DNA of 64,000 bases, taken from NCBI RefSeq assembly GCF_009827515.1, contig NZ_WTYO01000008.1:1-64000 (forward strand). The letters are read 5' to 3'. Shown one piece after another: positions 38,137 to 47,005 of this stretch; the first letter of the stretch is position 1, and every line of letters starts with the position of its first letter. Origin of the DNA: Pelagerythrobacter marinus (GTDB lineage Bacteria; Pseudomonadota; Alphaproteobacteria; Sphingomonadales; Sphingomonadaceae). A program made the translations under genes and the position numbers. Under the pieces are notes generated by a model. That model saw only the letters and a list, made by a program, of their open reading frames with translations, made no database searches and was not told the DNA's origin.

Positions 38137-39162
38137 CTAGGCGCCCCTGACGAGGCGCAGTTTCTTGCGGCCGAGCACCGCCGCGGCGGCAAGGCCGAAC
38201 AGGATCGTCATCGGCGGCGCGGGCACCTGGGTGCCGCTCGTGCTGCCGTTGCTCGAGCTCGAGGTCGAGCTGGACGTCGAGGAGCTGGTCGAACTGCTCG
38301 TGCTCGAGCTGGTGGACGAGCTGGTCGAGCTGCTGGTGCTCGTGCTGCTGGTCACGTTGCCCGAGGTGGACGTGCTGGTCGAGACGTTGCCCGAAGTCGA
38401 GGTGGTCGAGGTCACGCCCCCGGTCGAGGTCGAAGTCGAGGTGGTCGAGGTAACGCCGCCGGTCGAGGACGAGGTCGTCGAGGTGACGCCGCCGGTCGAC
38501 GTCGAGGTCGTCGAGGTGACGCCGCCGGTCGACGTCGAGGTCGAGCTGCCCCCGGTGGAGGTGGAGGTCGAGCTTCCGCCGGTGGACGTCGAGGTCGAGC
38601 CACCCGAGGTCGAGGTCGACCCGCCCGAGGTGGAGGTCGATCCACCCGACGAGGTCGAGGTGACGACGACGCTGCCGCTGCTGCCGCCGCTGCCGCCGAA
38701 GAAGCCGCCGAAGAACCCGCCGCCGAAGCCGCCGAAACCGCCGCTGCCGCCGATCACCGTGACCCCGCCGCTGCTGCCGCCCGAAACGGGCGGGGCGGGG
38801 GGCAGGGGCACCGGCGCCATCGCGACCTGGTAGATCGGGGGGCATTCCTCGGCATAGGCATCGCCGTAGGCGGTGACCGGCGCGGCCGGCGCGGCGCCGG
38901 GGCCCATCGGGCCGGCGGGCACGCATTCGACCGTGCGGCGCACGATCCGGCGCTTGCGCTTGGTTTCCTTGGGCACGGTGCGCTTGGCAATCTTCTTCGG
39001 CGCCTGCTTGACGTAGCGGACCGGCGCGGTCTTCCCCTTGTCCGACTTGTACGACGGTTTATCGGTGATCGGCATTTCGGCCACGTGGACCGCGCCGCCT
39101 GCCAGCAGGACACCGCCCGCGGCAGTCGCGGACAATTTCGCCAGGGCCATTTTTACCGACAT
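38137..39162 (-). CDS. PEP-CTERM-like exported protein with Ser/Thr/Gly repeats
   Basis: A 341-residue exported protein. The N-terminus (MSVKMALAKLSATAAGGVLLAGGAV) is a signal sequence. A basic region follows (KKIAKRTVPKETKRKRR) and a Cys pair region (VECVPAG, EECPPIY). From about residue 130 there is a Gly-rich part (GGFGGFGGGFFGG) and then some 150 residues built almost only of S, T, G and V in short repeats. The C-terminus VPAPPMTILFGLAAAAVLGRKKLR has the PEP-CTERM-like order: short motif, hydrophobic helix, Arg/Lys cluster. ATG 39162 is preferred to the TTG at 39168. A surface or matrix role is inferred. A terminator follows. Confidence 0.75.
   Translation of the reverse strand: MSVKMALAKLSATAAGGVLLAGGAVHVAEMPITDKPSYKSDKGKTAPVRYVKQAPKKIAKRTVPKETKRKRRIVRRTVECVPAGPMGPGAAPAAPVTAYGDAYAEECPPIYQVAMAPVPLPPAPPVSGGSSGGVTVIGGSGGFGGFGGGFFGGFFGGSGGSSGSVVVTSTSSGGSTSTSGGSTSTSGGSTSTSTGGSSTSTSTGGSSTSTSTGGVTSTTSTSTGGVTSTTSSSTGGVTSTTSTSTSTGGVTSTTSTSGNVSTSTSTSGNVTSSTSTSSSTSSSTSSSTSSSTSSSTSSSTSSSSNGSTSGTQVPAPPMTILFGLAAAAVLGRKKLRLVRGA
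38237..38660 (-). repeat. Low-complexity Ser/Thr coding repeats
   Basis: The plus strand shows near-periodic GTCGAGGTC/GTGGAGGTC and GTCGAGCTG units in multiples of three. On the minus strand these encode repeated STST, GGVTSTTS and SSSTSS blocks. Unit length varies (about 36-45 bases for the GGVTSTTSTST block), so the array probably changes length by slippage while staying in frame. Confidence 0.7.
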
Positions 39163-39380
39163 GGGCAAGCTCTCTTCATTGCATCGCGGGGAGCGCCAAG
39201 GCCGACGGGTTCGGCATCCCGGCTGGTCCCTCTGCCTTCAGGAAGGCCCATGCGGGGGGTGAGGGCAATGGAATTAACCATCGCCGGGGCGCCAAAACGG
39301 GAAAAAACCGGCCGCTTGCGCGATGTCGGCCAGACTTGTCCCGCGATGGGTCGGAAACCGGGCGAATCCTTTCCGCCGCG

Positions 39381-40412
39381 TTAGGGATTTCCGTCGAACA
39401 AACCCGATTGCGCGCCCTTGGGCGGCGTCATTTCGAGGTGCTGCCAGCCCGATTCGTTCAGGCACCGGCCGCGCGCCGTGCGCGCCACCAGGCCCAGCTG
39501 GATCAGGTAGGGCTCGATCACTTCCTCCACCGTGTCGCGCGGTTCGGAAAGGCCCGCGGCGAGCGTCTCCACCCCCACCGGCCCGCCGCGATAGGTCGTC
39601 GCGATCATGGTCAGGTAGCGGCGATCCATCGCGTCGAGGCCGAGGCGGTCGATCTCGAGCCGGGTCAGGGCCTCGTCGGCCACCTTGCGCGTGACCGTGC
39701 CCCCGCCGGCGACATGCGCGAAGTCGCGCACCCGGCGCAGCAGCCGCCCGGCGACGCGGGGGGTGCCGCGGCTGCGCCGGGCAATCTCGCGCGCGCCGGC
39801 GGCGTCGATGTCCATTCCCAGCAGGCGCGCGCCGCGGGTGACGACCCGGTCCAGTTCCTCGTGGGTGTAGAAGTTCAGCCGCACCGGGATGCCGAATCGG
39901 TCGCGCAGCGGCGTCGTCAGCAGGCCCTGGCGGGTGGTCGCGCCGACCAGGGTGAAGGGCGGCAGGTCGATCCGCACGCTGCGGGCGGACGGCCCCTCGC
40001 CGATGATCAGGTCGAGCGCGCGATCTTCCATCGCGGGGTAGAGCACTTCCTCGACCACCGGGTTCAGCCGGTGGATCTCGTCGATGAACAGGACATCGTG
40101 CGGCTCGAGGTTGGTCAGCAGCGCGGCGAGGTCGCCCGCCTTGGCGATCACCGGGCCGGACGTGGCGCGAAAGCCCACGCCCAGTTCCTTGGCCACGATC
40201 TGCGCCAGCGTGGTCTTGCCCAGCCCCGGCGGGCCGAAGAACAGCACGTGGTCCATCGCCTCGCCGCGCGACTTCGCGCTTTCGATGAAAACCTTCAGGT
40301 TCCCGCGCGCGGCCTCCTGCCCGACGAACTCGTCCAGCGACTTCGGCCGCAGGGCCGCGTCCGGGTCTTCCGGCTGGCGATCGGGGGTGTGGAGGGGGAC
40401 GGGATCGGTCAT
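39381..40412 (-). CDS. ruvB: Holliday junction branch-migration ATPase RuvB
   Basis: Hexameric AAA+ motor of the RuvABC resolvasome, 343 residues. It has Walker [15 protein letters not shown], Walker [13 protein letters not shown], sensor-1-like GATTRQGLL and the C-terminal winged-helix domain ([14 protein letters not shown]). The start [10 protein letters not shown] at 40412 is standard. In most bacteria ruvA lies just upstream on the same strand. Here a GIY-YIG gene in the opposite direction and hairpin repeats (40437-40898) separate them, so ruvB needs its own promoter or read-through. Confidence 0.97.
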   Translation of the reverse strand: MTDPVPLHTPDRQPEDPDAALRPKSLDEFVGQEAARGNLKVFIESAKSRGEAMDHVLFFGPPGLGKTTLAQIVAKELGVGFRATSGPVIAKAGDLAALLTNLEPHDVLFIDEIHRLNPVVEEVLYPAMEDRALDLIIGEGPSARSVRIDLPPFTLVGATTRQGLLTTPLRDRFGIPVRLNFYTHEELDRVVTRGARLLGMDIDAAGAREIARRSRGTPRVAGRLLRRVRDFAHVAGGGTVTRKVADEALTRLEIDRLGLDAMDRRYLTMIATTYRGGPVGVETLAAGLSEPRDTVEEVIEPYLIQLGLVARTARGRCLNESGWQHLEMTPPKGAQSGLFDGNP

Positions 40413-40436
40413 GCCGGTGTAGCGCTAGACGCTAAA

Positions 40437-40463
40437 TGGACGCTGAAACAAGTTCAGGGTGAC
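40437..40463 (+). repeat. REP-like hairpin R1 (TGG-stem-loop-GAC)
   Basis: 27 bases: TGG, ACGCTGAA, loop ACAAG, TTCAGGGT, GAC. The stem has one mismatch. It has the same layout as R2 (inverted) and R3 around the GIY-YIG gene, and begins 25 bases upstream of the ruvB start. Confidence 0.85.
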
Positions 40464-40497
40464 AGGGAGGGAACCCGATCCATTTCCGACTCGATCC

Positions 40498-40524
40498 GTC
40501 ATGCTGAACTTGTTTCAGCATCCA
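40498..40524 (-). repeat. REP-like hairpin R2, inverted copy
   Basis: 27 bases on the plus strand: GTC, ATGCTGAA, loop CTTGT, TTCAGCAT, CCA. A perfect 8-bp stem. It is the reverse complement form of R1, 34 bases away, so R1 and R2 form an inverted pair ahead of the GIY-YIG gene. Confidence 0.88.
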
Positions 40525-40545
40525 TCTCCCGGCACCCTCCGCCCC

Positions 40546-40881
40546 ATGCCGTTCGAGCGCAACCCCTGCGTCTACGTCCTCGCCAGCGGTCGCTACGGCA
40601 CCCTCTACATCGGCGTCACCAGCGGTCTGATACAGCGGCTCTATCAGCACCGCGAAGGAATCGCGGGCGGATTCACGAAGCGATACCGGGTCCACCGGCT
40701 CGTTCGCTACGAAATGTTCGGCGACATGGAAGGGGCGATCCTGCGCGAGAGGCAGCTCGAACGCTGGCACCGGCAGTGGAAGATCAACCTGATCGAGCGG
40801 GACAACCCGCACTGGGCGGACCTGGCGGTGGGACTCGGCTTCGAGCCGCCGGCTTTGCGCGGGGGGCGCAATGGATCCTGA
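40546..40881 (+). CDS. Single-domain GIY-YIG (URI-type) endonuclease, copy 1
   Basis: A 111-residue protein consisting of little more than a GIY-YIG nuclease domain. It has CVYVLASGRYGTLYIGVTS (the two halves as VYV and YIG), then the catalytic Arg in LIQRLYQHREG, and the metal-binding Glu in AILRERQLERW. ATG 40546 is the first Met after hairpin R2. The stop codon TGA (40879-40881) lies inside hairpin R3. It is oriented opposite to ruvA and ruvB and interrupts them. It is similar across its length to the gene at 63303-63602, with shared GFT.RY, WKI.LIE and NP.W.DL. Function in cells is unknown. Confidence 0.85.
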   Translation: MPFERNPCVYVLASGRYGTLYIGVTSGLIQRLYQHREGIAGGFTKRYRVHRLVRYEMFGDMEGAILRERQLERWHRQWKINLIERDNPHWADLAVGLGFEPPALRGGRNGS

Positions 40882-40898
40882 AACGAGTTCAGGATGAC
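40872..40898 (+). repeat. REP-like hairpin R3
   Basis: 27 bases: TGG, ATCCTGAA, loop ACGAG, TTCAGGAT, GAC, with a perfect 8-bp stem. It is in the same orientation as R1 and supplies the stop codon of the GIY-YIG gene. The ruvA 3' end begins 36 bases further on. Confidence 0.88.
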
Positions 40899-40934
40899 GG
40901 GTGGGGCCGGGGCGCCGGACGGAACAGGTTTCCA

Positions 40935-41543
40935 TCACCCCGCCGCCCGTTTCAGCGCGACGCGGATCAGGTCGCTTTCGCTCGCGTCTTCGCCCAGTTC
41001 GCCTTGCGCGGCGGCGACGGCGCGGGCGGCGACGGCGGGCTTGAAGCCGAGGTTCTCGAGCGCCGAGACGGCATCGGCGCTGGCGCCGCCCGCCGGGGCC
41101 GCCGCGCCGATGGCGGCGCCCGCCATGCCACCGCCGGGCAGGGCGCCGGCCTTGTCCTTCAACTCGTTGACGATCCGCCCGGCCAGCTTCGGTCCCACGC
41201 CTTGCGCGCGCGCCACCATCGCCGCGTCGCCGCCCGAGCAGGCGGCCCGCAGTTCGCCCGGCGAGAGGGTGGAGAGGATCGCCAGCGCGACCTTGCTGCC
41301 CACGCCCTGCACCTGGGTCAGCAGGCGGAACCAGTCGCGTTCGCCCGCCTCGGCGAAGCCGAGCAGGCGCATGTCGTTCTCGCTCACCTGCAGGTCGGTA
41401 TAGACGGTGCAGGCTTCCCCGGTCTCGCCCAGCGCGGCCAGCGTCTTGGACGAACAGTGCACGAGGTAGCCGACGCCCGCGACGTCGATCACCGCCCAGT
41501 CCGTGCCGGTTTCGTCGAGCAGGCCCCGCAGTTTCGCAATCAT
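40935..41543 (-). CDS. ruvA: Holliday junction DNA-binding protein RuvA
   Basis: Tetrameric junction-recognition subunit, 202 residues. Domain I (about 1-62) starts [29 protein letters not shown]. Domain II holds two helix-hairpin-helix motifs ([16 protein letters not shown] and [16 protein letters not shown]) that contact the DNA backbone. A Gly/Ala linker leads to domain III (about 150-202), which binds RuvB. The start at 41543 is the common one. RuvC is not adjacent in this window. Confidence 0.96.
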   Translation of the reverse strand: MIAKLRGLLDETGTDWAVIDVAGVGYLVHCSSKTLAALGETGEACTVYTDLQVSENDMRLLGFAEAGERDWFRLLTQVQGVGSKVALAILSTLSPGELRAACSGGDAAMVARAQGVGPKLAGRIVNELKDKAGALPGGGMAGAAIGAAAPAGGASADAVSALENLGFKPAVAARAVAAAQGELGEDASESDLIRVALKRAAG

Positions 41544-41835
41544 GGTTTGTTCCTGCCCGAGCGCGCGCGGTTTGGCCAGCCGCCGCGCGCACTTGTCCGC
41601 AAGGGGGCCGAAATCGGAGACTTGGACCGGGTGTTACACTGTCCTGGACCAAAACTTTCGGCCCGGCGCAGCATGTCCTGAACGGCAGGCCCGGGCGCTG
41701 GGAAGGGGGCGGGGCGGGGCGGCATGGCGAGGCCGATCATGGCACGGCCCGGCCCCTGTAGGAAAACGGTTCTTCGCACGAACGCAGCAAAGGTGAAGTG
41801 GACAGCCCCCGCGCCATCGGACAGAAGGCACGGCC

Positions 41836-42918
41836 ATGAGCTGGAACACCTTCGGACGCGCCCTGCGCATGACGACCTGGGGCGAAAGCCACGGGCCCGC
41901 GCTGGGCGCGGTGGTGGACGGGTGCCCGCCGGGCCTGGCGCTGGACGAGCAGGCGATCCAGCCTTTCCTCGACGCGCGCCGTCCGGGGCAGAGCAAGTTC
42001 ACCACCCAGCGGCAGGAGGCGGACGCGGTCCGGATCCTGTCGGGCGTGTTCGAGGGGAAGACCACCGGCACCCCGATCAGCCTGATGATCGAGAACACCG
42101 ATCAGCGATCGAAGGACTATTCCGAGATCGCCGATCGCTATCGCCCCGGCCATGCCGACTATGCCTACGACGCGAAATACGGCTTTCGCGACTATCGCGG
42201 CGGCGGCCGGTCGAGCGCACGCGAAACCGCCGCGCGGGTCGCGGCCGGCGCCGTGGCGCGGCTGATCGTGCCCGAAACGACGATCCACGCCTATGTCGTC
42301 CAGGTGGGCGAGGACCGGATCGAGCGCGCGGCGATCGACTTGGCGACCATTGGCGACAATCCGTTCTTCTGCCCCGATCCGCAGGCGGCCCGGCGGTGGG
42401 AAGGGCTCGTGGACGCGGCGCGCAAGGAGGGGTCGAGCCTCGGCGCGGTGGTCGAATGCGTCGCCACCGGGGTGCCGGCGGGCTGGGGCGCGCCGGTCTA
42501 TGCCAAGCTCGACGCCGATCTCGCGGGGGCGATGATGGGCATCAACGCGGTCAAGGGGGTCGAGATCGGCGACGGGTTCGCCGCCGCCGCCCTGCGCGGC
42601 GAAGACAATGCCGATCCGATGCGGCCCGCCGCCCCGGGCCGGGCGGACGACGGGCCGCAATTCACCGCCAACCACGCGGGCGGGATCGCGGGCGGGATAT
42701 CGACCGGGCAGCCGGTCGTGTGCCGGGTGGCGTTCAAGCCGACCAGCTCGATCCTGACCCCGGTCGATTCGATCACCCGGTCGGGGGAGGCGACGCAAGT
42801 GCGGACCCGGGGCCGCCACGATCCCTGCGTCGGCATTCGCGGCGCGCCGGTGGTCGCGGCGATGATGGCGCTGGTCCTGGCGGACCACAAGTTGCTGCAC
42901 CGCGCCCAGTGCGGCTGA
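41836..42918 (+). CDS. aroC: Chorismate synthase
   Basis: Last common step of aromatic amino-acid biosynthesis, making chorismate from EPSP with reduced FMN. 360 residues from ATG 41836 ([33 protein letters not shown], the diagnostic N-terminus with active-site His). Also present are [39 protein letters not shown] and the C-terminal [19 protein letters not shown] with the second catalytic His. The stop codon lies in the first unit of a 15-bp tandem repeat at 42913-42987. Confidence 0.97.
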   Translation: MSWNTFGRALRMTTWGESHGPALGAVVDGCPPGLALDEQAIQPFLDARRPGQSKFTTQRQEADAVRILSGVFEGKTTGTPISLMIENTDQRSKDYSEIADRYRPGHADYAYDAKYGFRDYRGGGRSSARETAARVAAGAVARLIVPETTIHAYVVQVGEDRIERAAIDLATIGDNPFFCPDPQAARRWEGLVDAARKEGSSLGAVVECVATGVPAGWGAPVYAKLDADLAGAMMGINAVKGVEIGDGFAAAALRGEDNADPMRPAAPGRADDGPQFTANHAGGIAGGISTGQPVVCRVAFKPTSSILTPVDSITRSGEATQVRTRGRHDPCVGIRGAPVVAAMMALVLADHKLLHRAQCG

Positions 42919-42987
42919 TGCGGGGGCGGCTGATGCGCGCGCGGCTGATGCGGGGGCGGCTGATGCGTGCGCGGCTGATGCGCGCGC
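42913..42987 (+). repeat. Five 15-bp tandem repeats at the end of aroC
   Basis: Five consecutive units of consensus GGCTGATGCGNGNGC at 42913, 42928, 42943, 42958 and 42973, differing only in the last few bases. The first unit carries the aroC stop codon (TGA at 42916-42918), so the array extends the 3' end without altering the protein. It fills the gap before the next gene at 43022. Confidence 0.9.
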
Positions 42988-43021
42988 GACGCGGCGCCGC
43001 GGGCGCCGGCTGACCGGCGCG

Positions 43022-43819
43022 GTGGAACTGGGGGCGGATATCGTCGCGCTGCTGGCGCTGGCGGCGTTCCTGGCGGGCATGATCGATGCCGTCGCCGGCG
43101 GCGGCGGGCTGATTACCATTCCCGCGCTGATGGCGGCCGGCGTGCCGCCGGTCCAGGCGCTCGCGACCAACAAGCTGCAATCGGCCTTCGGCACCGGCGG
43201 CGCGGTGATCGCCTATGCGCGCAAGGGGCTGGTGGACCTGCGGCGTTTCGCCTGGCCGACCGTCGCCGCCTTCGCCGGGGCGGCGGGCGGCGCCTTCGTC
43301 CTGACCCGGATCGATCCGGGCTTCCTCGAGGGGTTCCTGCCGATCCTGCTGGTCGCGATGGCGATCTACTTCGCGCTCGCGCGGCGCGGCGCGGAGGAAG
43401 ACCGCCATACGCGGGCCGGGCCGGCGGCGCTGTTCGGCACGGCCATGGGGATCGGCTGGTACGACGGGTTCTTCGGCCCCGGGACGGGATCGTTCTTCAC
43501 CACCGCGCTGATGGCGGTCTTCGGCCTCGGCGTCCTGCGCGCGGTGGCCCATGCCAAGTTGCTCAATTTCGCCAGCAACCTCGCCGGGCTGGCGGTGCTG
43601 GTGGCGGGCGGGCACGTGCTGTGGATGCTGGGGCTGGCGATGGCGGCGGCCAATGTCGCCGGGGCGCAAGTCGGCGCCTGGGGCGCGATCCGCTGGGGTG
43701 CGGGAATCGCGCGCCCGCTACTGATCGTCGTGTCGCTGGCGCTGACGGTGAAACTGCTGGCGGACCCGGCCAATCCGCTGACCGCGGCTGTGCTGGCAAT
43801 GCTGCGTTCCGCCGGCTGA
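43022..43819 (+). CDS. TSUP/TauE-SafE-family sulfite or sulfonate exporter-like protein
   Basis: A 265-residue inner-membrane protein with about seven or eight helices. The N-terminal repeat motif MIDAVAGGGGLITIPALMAAGVPPVQALATNKLQSAFG and its C-terminal counterpart (GWYDGFFGPGTGSFFTTALMAVFGLGVLRAVAHAKLLNFASN) are the two conserved TauE halves. Members move sulfur-containing or C2-C3 organic anions, and the substrate here is unknown. GTG 43022 is the chosen start. Nothing suggests regulation. Confidence 0.9.
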   Translation: MELGADIVALLALAAFLAGMIDAVAGGGGLITIPALMAAGVPPVQALATNKLQSAFGTGGAVIAYARKGLVDLRRFAWPTVAAFAGAAGGAFVLTRIDPGFLEGFLPILLVAMAIYFALARRGAEEDRHTRAGPAALFGTAMGIGWYDGFFGPGTGSFFTTALMAVFGLGVLRAVAHAKLLNFASNLAGLAVLVAGGHVLWMLGLAMAAANVAGAQVGAWGAIRWGAGIARPLLIVVSLALTVKLLADPANPLTAAVLAMLRSAG

Positions 43820-43870
43820 CACGCGGGTTTCGCGGCCGCATTCGCGGTTTTCGATCGTTTCCGCCGATTG

Positions 43871-43915
43871 ATCGAAAATTTCGATGTTAGCTATCGCACA
43901 AAAACGCTTTTGTGC
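43871..43915. promoter_or_regulatory. Two palindromes in the ahpC promoter region
   Basis: ATCGAAA-A-TTTCGAT at 43871-43885 and GCACAAAA-ACGC-TTTTGTGC at 43896-43915, about 60-100 bases upstream of the ahpC start. Both are perfect. The position suits a peroxide-responsive operator such as OxyR, but neither matches a consensus closely enough to name the factor. Confidence 0.5.
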
Positions 43916-43977
43916 ATCGCGGTAGCCACTATCTGGGGCTTCGAGTTTCACACCTGCAAGAAAGAGGAACCACACGC

Positions 43978-44544
43978 ATGGGTATCATCGGAAGCACGAT
44001 CAAGCCGTTCACCGCCACGGCCTTCCAGAAGGGCAAGGACTTCTTCGAGGTTTCCGAGAAGGATCTCGAGGGCAAGTGGTCGGTCTTCTTCTTCTATCCG
44101 GCGGATTTCACTTTCGTCTGCCCGACCGAGCTGGAAGACCTGGGTGAAAAGTACGCGATGCTGCAGAGCATGGGCGTCGACGTCTATGCCGTCAGCACCG
44201 ACACGCACTTCAGCCACAAGGCCTGGCACGACACGTCGGAGAAGATCAACAAGCTCGAATTCGCCTTCCTCGGCGACCAGAACCACATCCTCGCCAACAA
44301 CTTCGGCGTGCTGCGCGAAGGCGCGGGCCTGGCCGACCGTGCGACCTTCGTGGTCGATCCCGACGGCGTGATCCAGATCATGGAAATCACCTGCGAAGGC
44401 GTGGGCCGCAATGCCAACGAACTGACCCGCAAGATCAAGGCGGCGCAGTACGTTCGCGAGAACCCGGGCCAGGTCTGCCCCGCGGCGTGGGAAGAAGGCA
44501 GCGACACGCTGGCCCCCTCGCTCGACCTCGTCGGCAAGATCTGA
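43978..44544 (+). CDS. ahpC: Alkyl hydroperoxide reductase subunit C (peroxiredoxin)
   Basis: A typical 2-Cys peroxiredoxin of 188 residues that reduces hydrogen, organic and nitrogen peroxides. The peroxidatic Cys is in [14 protein letters not shown] and the resolving Cys in [13 protein letters not shown] near the C-terminus. [12 protein letters not shown] at the start is the AhpC (not BCP or Tpx) type. AAGAGG lies about 15 bases before ATG 43978. Electrons come from AhpF, encoded 210 bases downstream. Palindromes upstream suggest peroxide-inducible control. Confidence 0.97.
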   Translation: MGIIGSTIKPFTATAFQKGKDFFEVSEKDLEGKWSVFFFYPADFTFVCPTELEDLGEKYAMLQSMGVDVYAVSTDTHFSHKAWHDTSEKINKLEFAFLGDQNHILANNFGVLREGAGLADRATFVVDPDGVIQIMEITCEGVGRNANELTRKIKAAQYVRENPGQVCPAAWEEGSDTLAPSLDLVGKI

Positions 44545-44563
44545 TCCGGCACCGACTTGCAGG

Positions 44564-44587
44564 AACCCGGGCCTTCGGGCCCGGGTT
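44564..44587 (+). terminator. UUCG-tetraloop hairpin between ahpC and ahpF
   Basis: Perfect 10-bp stem AACCCGGGCC (44564-44573), loop TTCG, GGCCCGGGTT (44578-44587). No T run follows. A very stable hairpin of this kind after an abundant transcript often blocks 3' decay or partly terminates, giving more ahpC than ahpF mRNA. Confidence 0.7.
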
Positions 44588-44754
44588 GCTCCGAAGGCCC
44601 GGGGCCCGTTCCCCCCTCTCCCCCTGAGCGCCCCGGGCCTTCCCCCTTCTGCCAACCCTGCACGCGGGCGCCGGCCGGCATCCGCGGTTCGCCCGCGGCG
44701 TGGCGCATGGCGCCGCCGCGCGCGGCCGGGCCATCCACGACCAGGAGTTTCGCC

Positions 44755-46341
44755 ATGCTCGACACGGCAGTGCAGCAACAGCTCAAGCAATACCTCGCCA
44801 ACCTGCGCGAGCCGATCGAGCTTGTCGCCTCGCTGGGCGACGACGCAAAATCGGAAGAGACGCGCGCCCTCCTGACCGAGATCGCGGGCCTGCACGACCT
44901 GGTTTCCGCCAGCTTCGACGGCACCGACGATCGCCGGCCGAGCTTCATCATCCGCCGCGCTTCGGACGCGGAAAAGTGGGTTCGCTTCGCCGGCCTGCCG
45001 ATGGGGCACGAGTTCACCTCGCTGGTGCTCGCGCTGCTCTGGGCCGGCGGCCATCCGCCCAAGGTCGATCCCGAAACGCTGGAGGCGATCGCCCGGCTGG
45101 AGGGGGATTACAACTTCGAGATGTATTTCTCGCTCTCGTGCCACAACTGCCCCGACGTGGTGCAGGCGCTGACGCTGATGGCGCTGACCAATTCGCGGAT
45201 CACCGCGACCCTGATCGAAGGCGGCACGTTCAAGGACGAGGTGGATGCGCGCGACGTGATGGCGGTGCCCGCGACGTTCCTTAACGGCGAGCCGTTCTTC
45301 AACGGCAAGATGAACGTGGACGACATCCTCGCGCGGCTCGACAGCGGGGCGGGCGAGCGCCAGGCGGCGAAGCTGGCGGAAAAGGAACCGTTCGACGTGC
45401 TCGTCGTCGGCGGCGGCCCGGCGGGCGCCTCGGCCGCGATCTATACCGCGCGCAAGGGCTTCGCCACCGGCATCGCGGCCGAACGCTTCGGCGGGCAGCT
45501 GCACGACACGCTGGGGATCGAGAACCTGACCGGAACGACCTATACCGAGGGGCCGAAGCTCGCCGCGCAGCTCGAAAGCCACGTCGGCGAATACGAGATC
45601 GACCTGATGGACCGGCTCCAGGCCGAAAAGCTGATCCCCGCCAGCGAACCGGGCGGGATGCACGAAGTGGTCTTCGCCAATGGCGCGTCGCTGAAAACGC
45701 GCGCGCTGATCCTCGCCACCGGGGCGCGCTGGCGCAACCTCGGCGTGCCGGGGGAGGCGGAATATCGCAACAAGGGCGTGGCCTATTGCCCGCACTGCGA
45801 CGGCCCGCTGTTCAAGGGCAAGCCGATCGCGGTGATCGGCGGCGGCAATTCGGGCGTCGAGGCGGCGATCGACCTGGCCAAGATCGTCGGCCACGTGACG
45901 CTGATCGAATTCGATACGAAGCTGCGCGCCGACGAGGTGCTGCAGGCCAAGCTGCACAGCCTGCCCAACGTCACCGTGCTGACCAATGCCCAGACGACCG
46001 AGATCACCGGCGCGAACGGCCGGGTCGACGGCCTGGTCTACAAGGACCGCGCGAGCGGCGAGGAGCACCGGGTGGAGCTGGAAGGCGTGTTCGTCCAAAT
46101 CGGCCTCGTCCCCAATACAGAATGGCTGAAGGACAGCGGCCTGGGGCTGAGCAAGTTCGGCGAGATCGCGATCGACGGCAATGCCGCGACCGACTTGCCC
46201 GGCGTGTTCGCCGCGGGCGACTGCACGACGGTGCCTTACAAGCAGATCGTGATCGCGATGGGCGAAGGGTCGAAGGCGGCGCTGAGCGCGTTCGATTACC
46301 TGATCCGGACCGAGCCGGCCGAAGTGGCCGAGGCGGCCTGA
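44755..46341 (+). CDS. ahpF: Alkyl hydroperoxide reductase subunit F
   Basis: Flavin disulfide reductase that regenerates AhpC with NADH, 528 residues. The N-terminal double-thioredoxin domain holds a CHNC active site ([15 protein letters not shown]). The FAD site is [20 protein letters not shown], the redox-active pair CPHC is in [12 protein letters not shown], and the NADH site is [21 protein letters not shown] 44755 gives the standard N-terminus ([14 protein letters not shown]). Same strand as ahpC, probably cotranscribed past the hairpin. Confidence 0.96.
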   Translation: MLDTAVQQQLKQYLANLREPIELVASLGDDAKSEETRALLTEIAGLHDLVSASFDGTDDRRPSFIIRRASDAEKWVRFAGLPMGHEFTSLVLALLWAGGHPPKVDPETLEAIARLEGDYNFEMYFSLSCHNCPDVVQALTLMALTNSRITATLIEGGTFKDEVDARDVMAVPATFLNGEPFFNGKMNVDDILARLDSGAGERQAAKLAEKEPFDVLVVGGGPAGASAAIYTARKGFATGIAAERFGGQLHDTLGIENLTGTTYTEGPKLAAQLESHVGEYEIDLMDRLQAEKLIPASEPGGMHEVVFANGASLKTRALILATGARWRNLGVPGEAEYRNKGVAYCPHCDGPLFKGKPIAVIGGGNSGVEAAIDLAKIVGHVTLIEFDTKLRADEVLQAKLHSLPNVTVLTNAQTTEITGANGRVDGLVYKDRASGEEHRVELEGVFVQIGLVPNTEWLKDSGLGLSKFGEIAIDGNAATDLPGVFAAGDCTTVPYKQIVIAMGEGSKAALSAFDYLIRTEPAEVAEAA

Positions 46342-46369
46342 CCCCGCCCGGGGTTACCACCACCCGGCG

Positions 46370-47005
46370 TCACCGCCGCCGCTTGAGCACCAGGTAGAGC
46401 GCACCCTCGCCCCCGTGGCGACGGTGCGCTTTTCGTATCGCGGCGATATCGGTGCCGTGCGGCCCGGCGGCGAGCCAGTCGAGCACCTTGGCCCGGATCG
46501 CCCCGCGCCGGCTGCCGCGGTCGGCGGCATCGACCGGGCGCGGGCGGCCCGCGATCAGCAGGACGACCCGCGCGCCCATCGCCTTGGCCTGCATCAGCCC
46601 GTCATCGAGCCGGGCGTGGGCGCTGTCGAGCGTGTGGCCGTGCAGGTCGAGCGTGAAATCGGGCGCGATGGACCCTGCGCGAAAACGCCGGTCCCAGTGC
46701 GAATCGAGGCCCGCCTCCCGGTCCGCACCGGGCGGCGCGGGCGCGGTGCGCGGGGCGCTCGCGGCCATGCTCGTCCTCACCGCCGGCGTGGGCCGGGGCG
46801 GGGCGGGGGCAGGGACGGGGGGAGCCGCGCCCTTGGCCCTGTCCCGACCGGCCCCGCCTTTCCCGGTCCGCGGTTCGGCCCGAGCCGCGGCGGGCGGGGC
46901 AGGCGGTGAGTTCGGCGGCGGCGCCGGGCGCAGCGGGGTGACCGTCGCGGCGAGGCGTTCCCAGGCGGCGCGTTCCTCCGGCGTCAGGCCCCGCGGGGCG
47001 CTCAT
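46370..47005 (-). CDS. Smr-domain protein
   Basis: A 211-residue protein with a Pro/Ala-rich N-terminal half of low complexity and a C-terminal Smr domain (about 125-211). The Smr signature is DFTLDLHGHTLDSAHARLDDGL, then the core GARVVLLIAGRP, and the end HGGEGALYLVLKRR. Smr domains nick or cleave DNA or RNA, and some rescue stalled ribosomes; the role here is unassigned. The start ATG 47005 overlaps the mltA stop by four bases, so the two are coupled. Confidence 0.88.
   Translation of the reverse strand: MSAPRGLTPEERAAWERLAATVTPLRPAPPPNSPPAPPAAARAEPRTGKGGAGRDRAKGAAPPVPAPAPPRPTPAVRTSMAASAPRTAPAPPGADREAGLDSHWDRRFRAGSIAPDFTLDLHGHTLDSAHARLDDGLMQAKAMGARVVLLIAGRPRPVDAADRGSRRGAIRAKVLDWLAAGPHGTDIAAIRKAHRRHGGEGALYLVLKRRR

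Noticed and set aside
38237-38660. CRISPR-like array
   Set aside because: The periodic motifs are in-frame codon repeats of a Ser/Thr-rich protein with no constant repeat and variable spacer structure, and there are no cas genes.
40432-41652. 406-codon minus-strand frame around ruvA
   Set aside because: It is a different frame from ruvA and crosses the GIY-YIG gene antisense; RuvA domains are in the frame 40935-41543.
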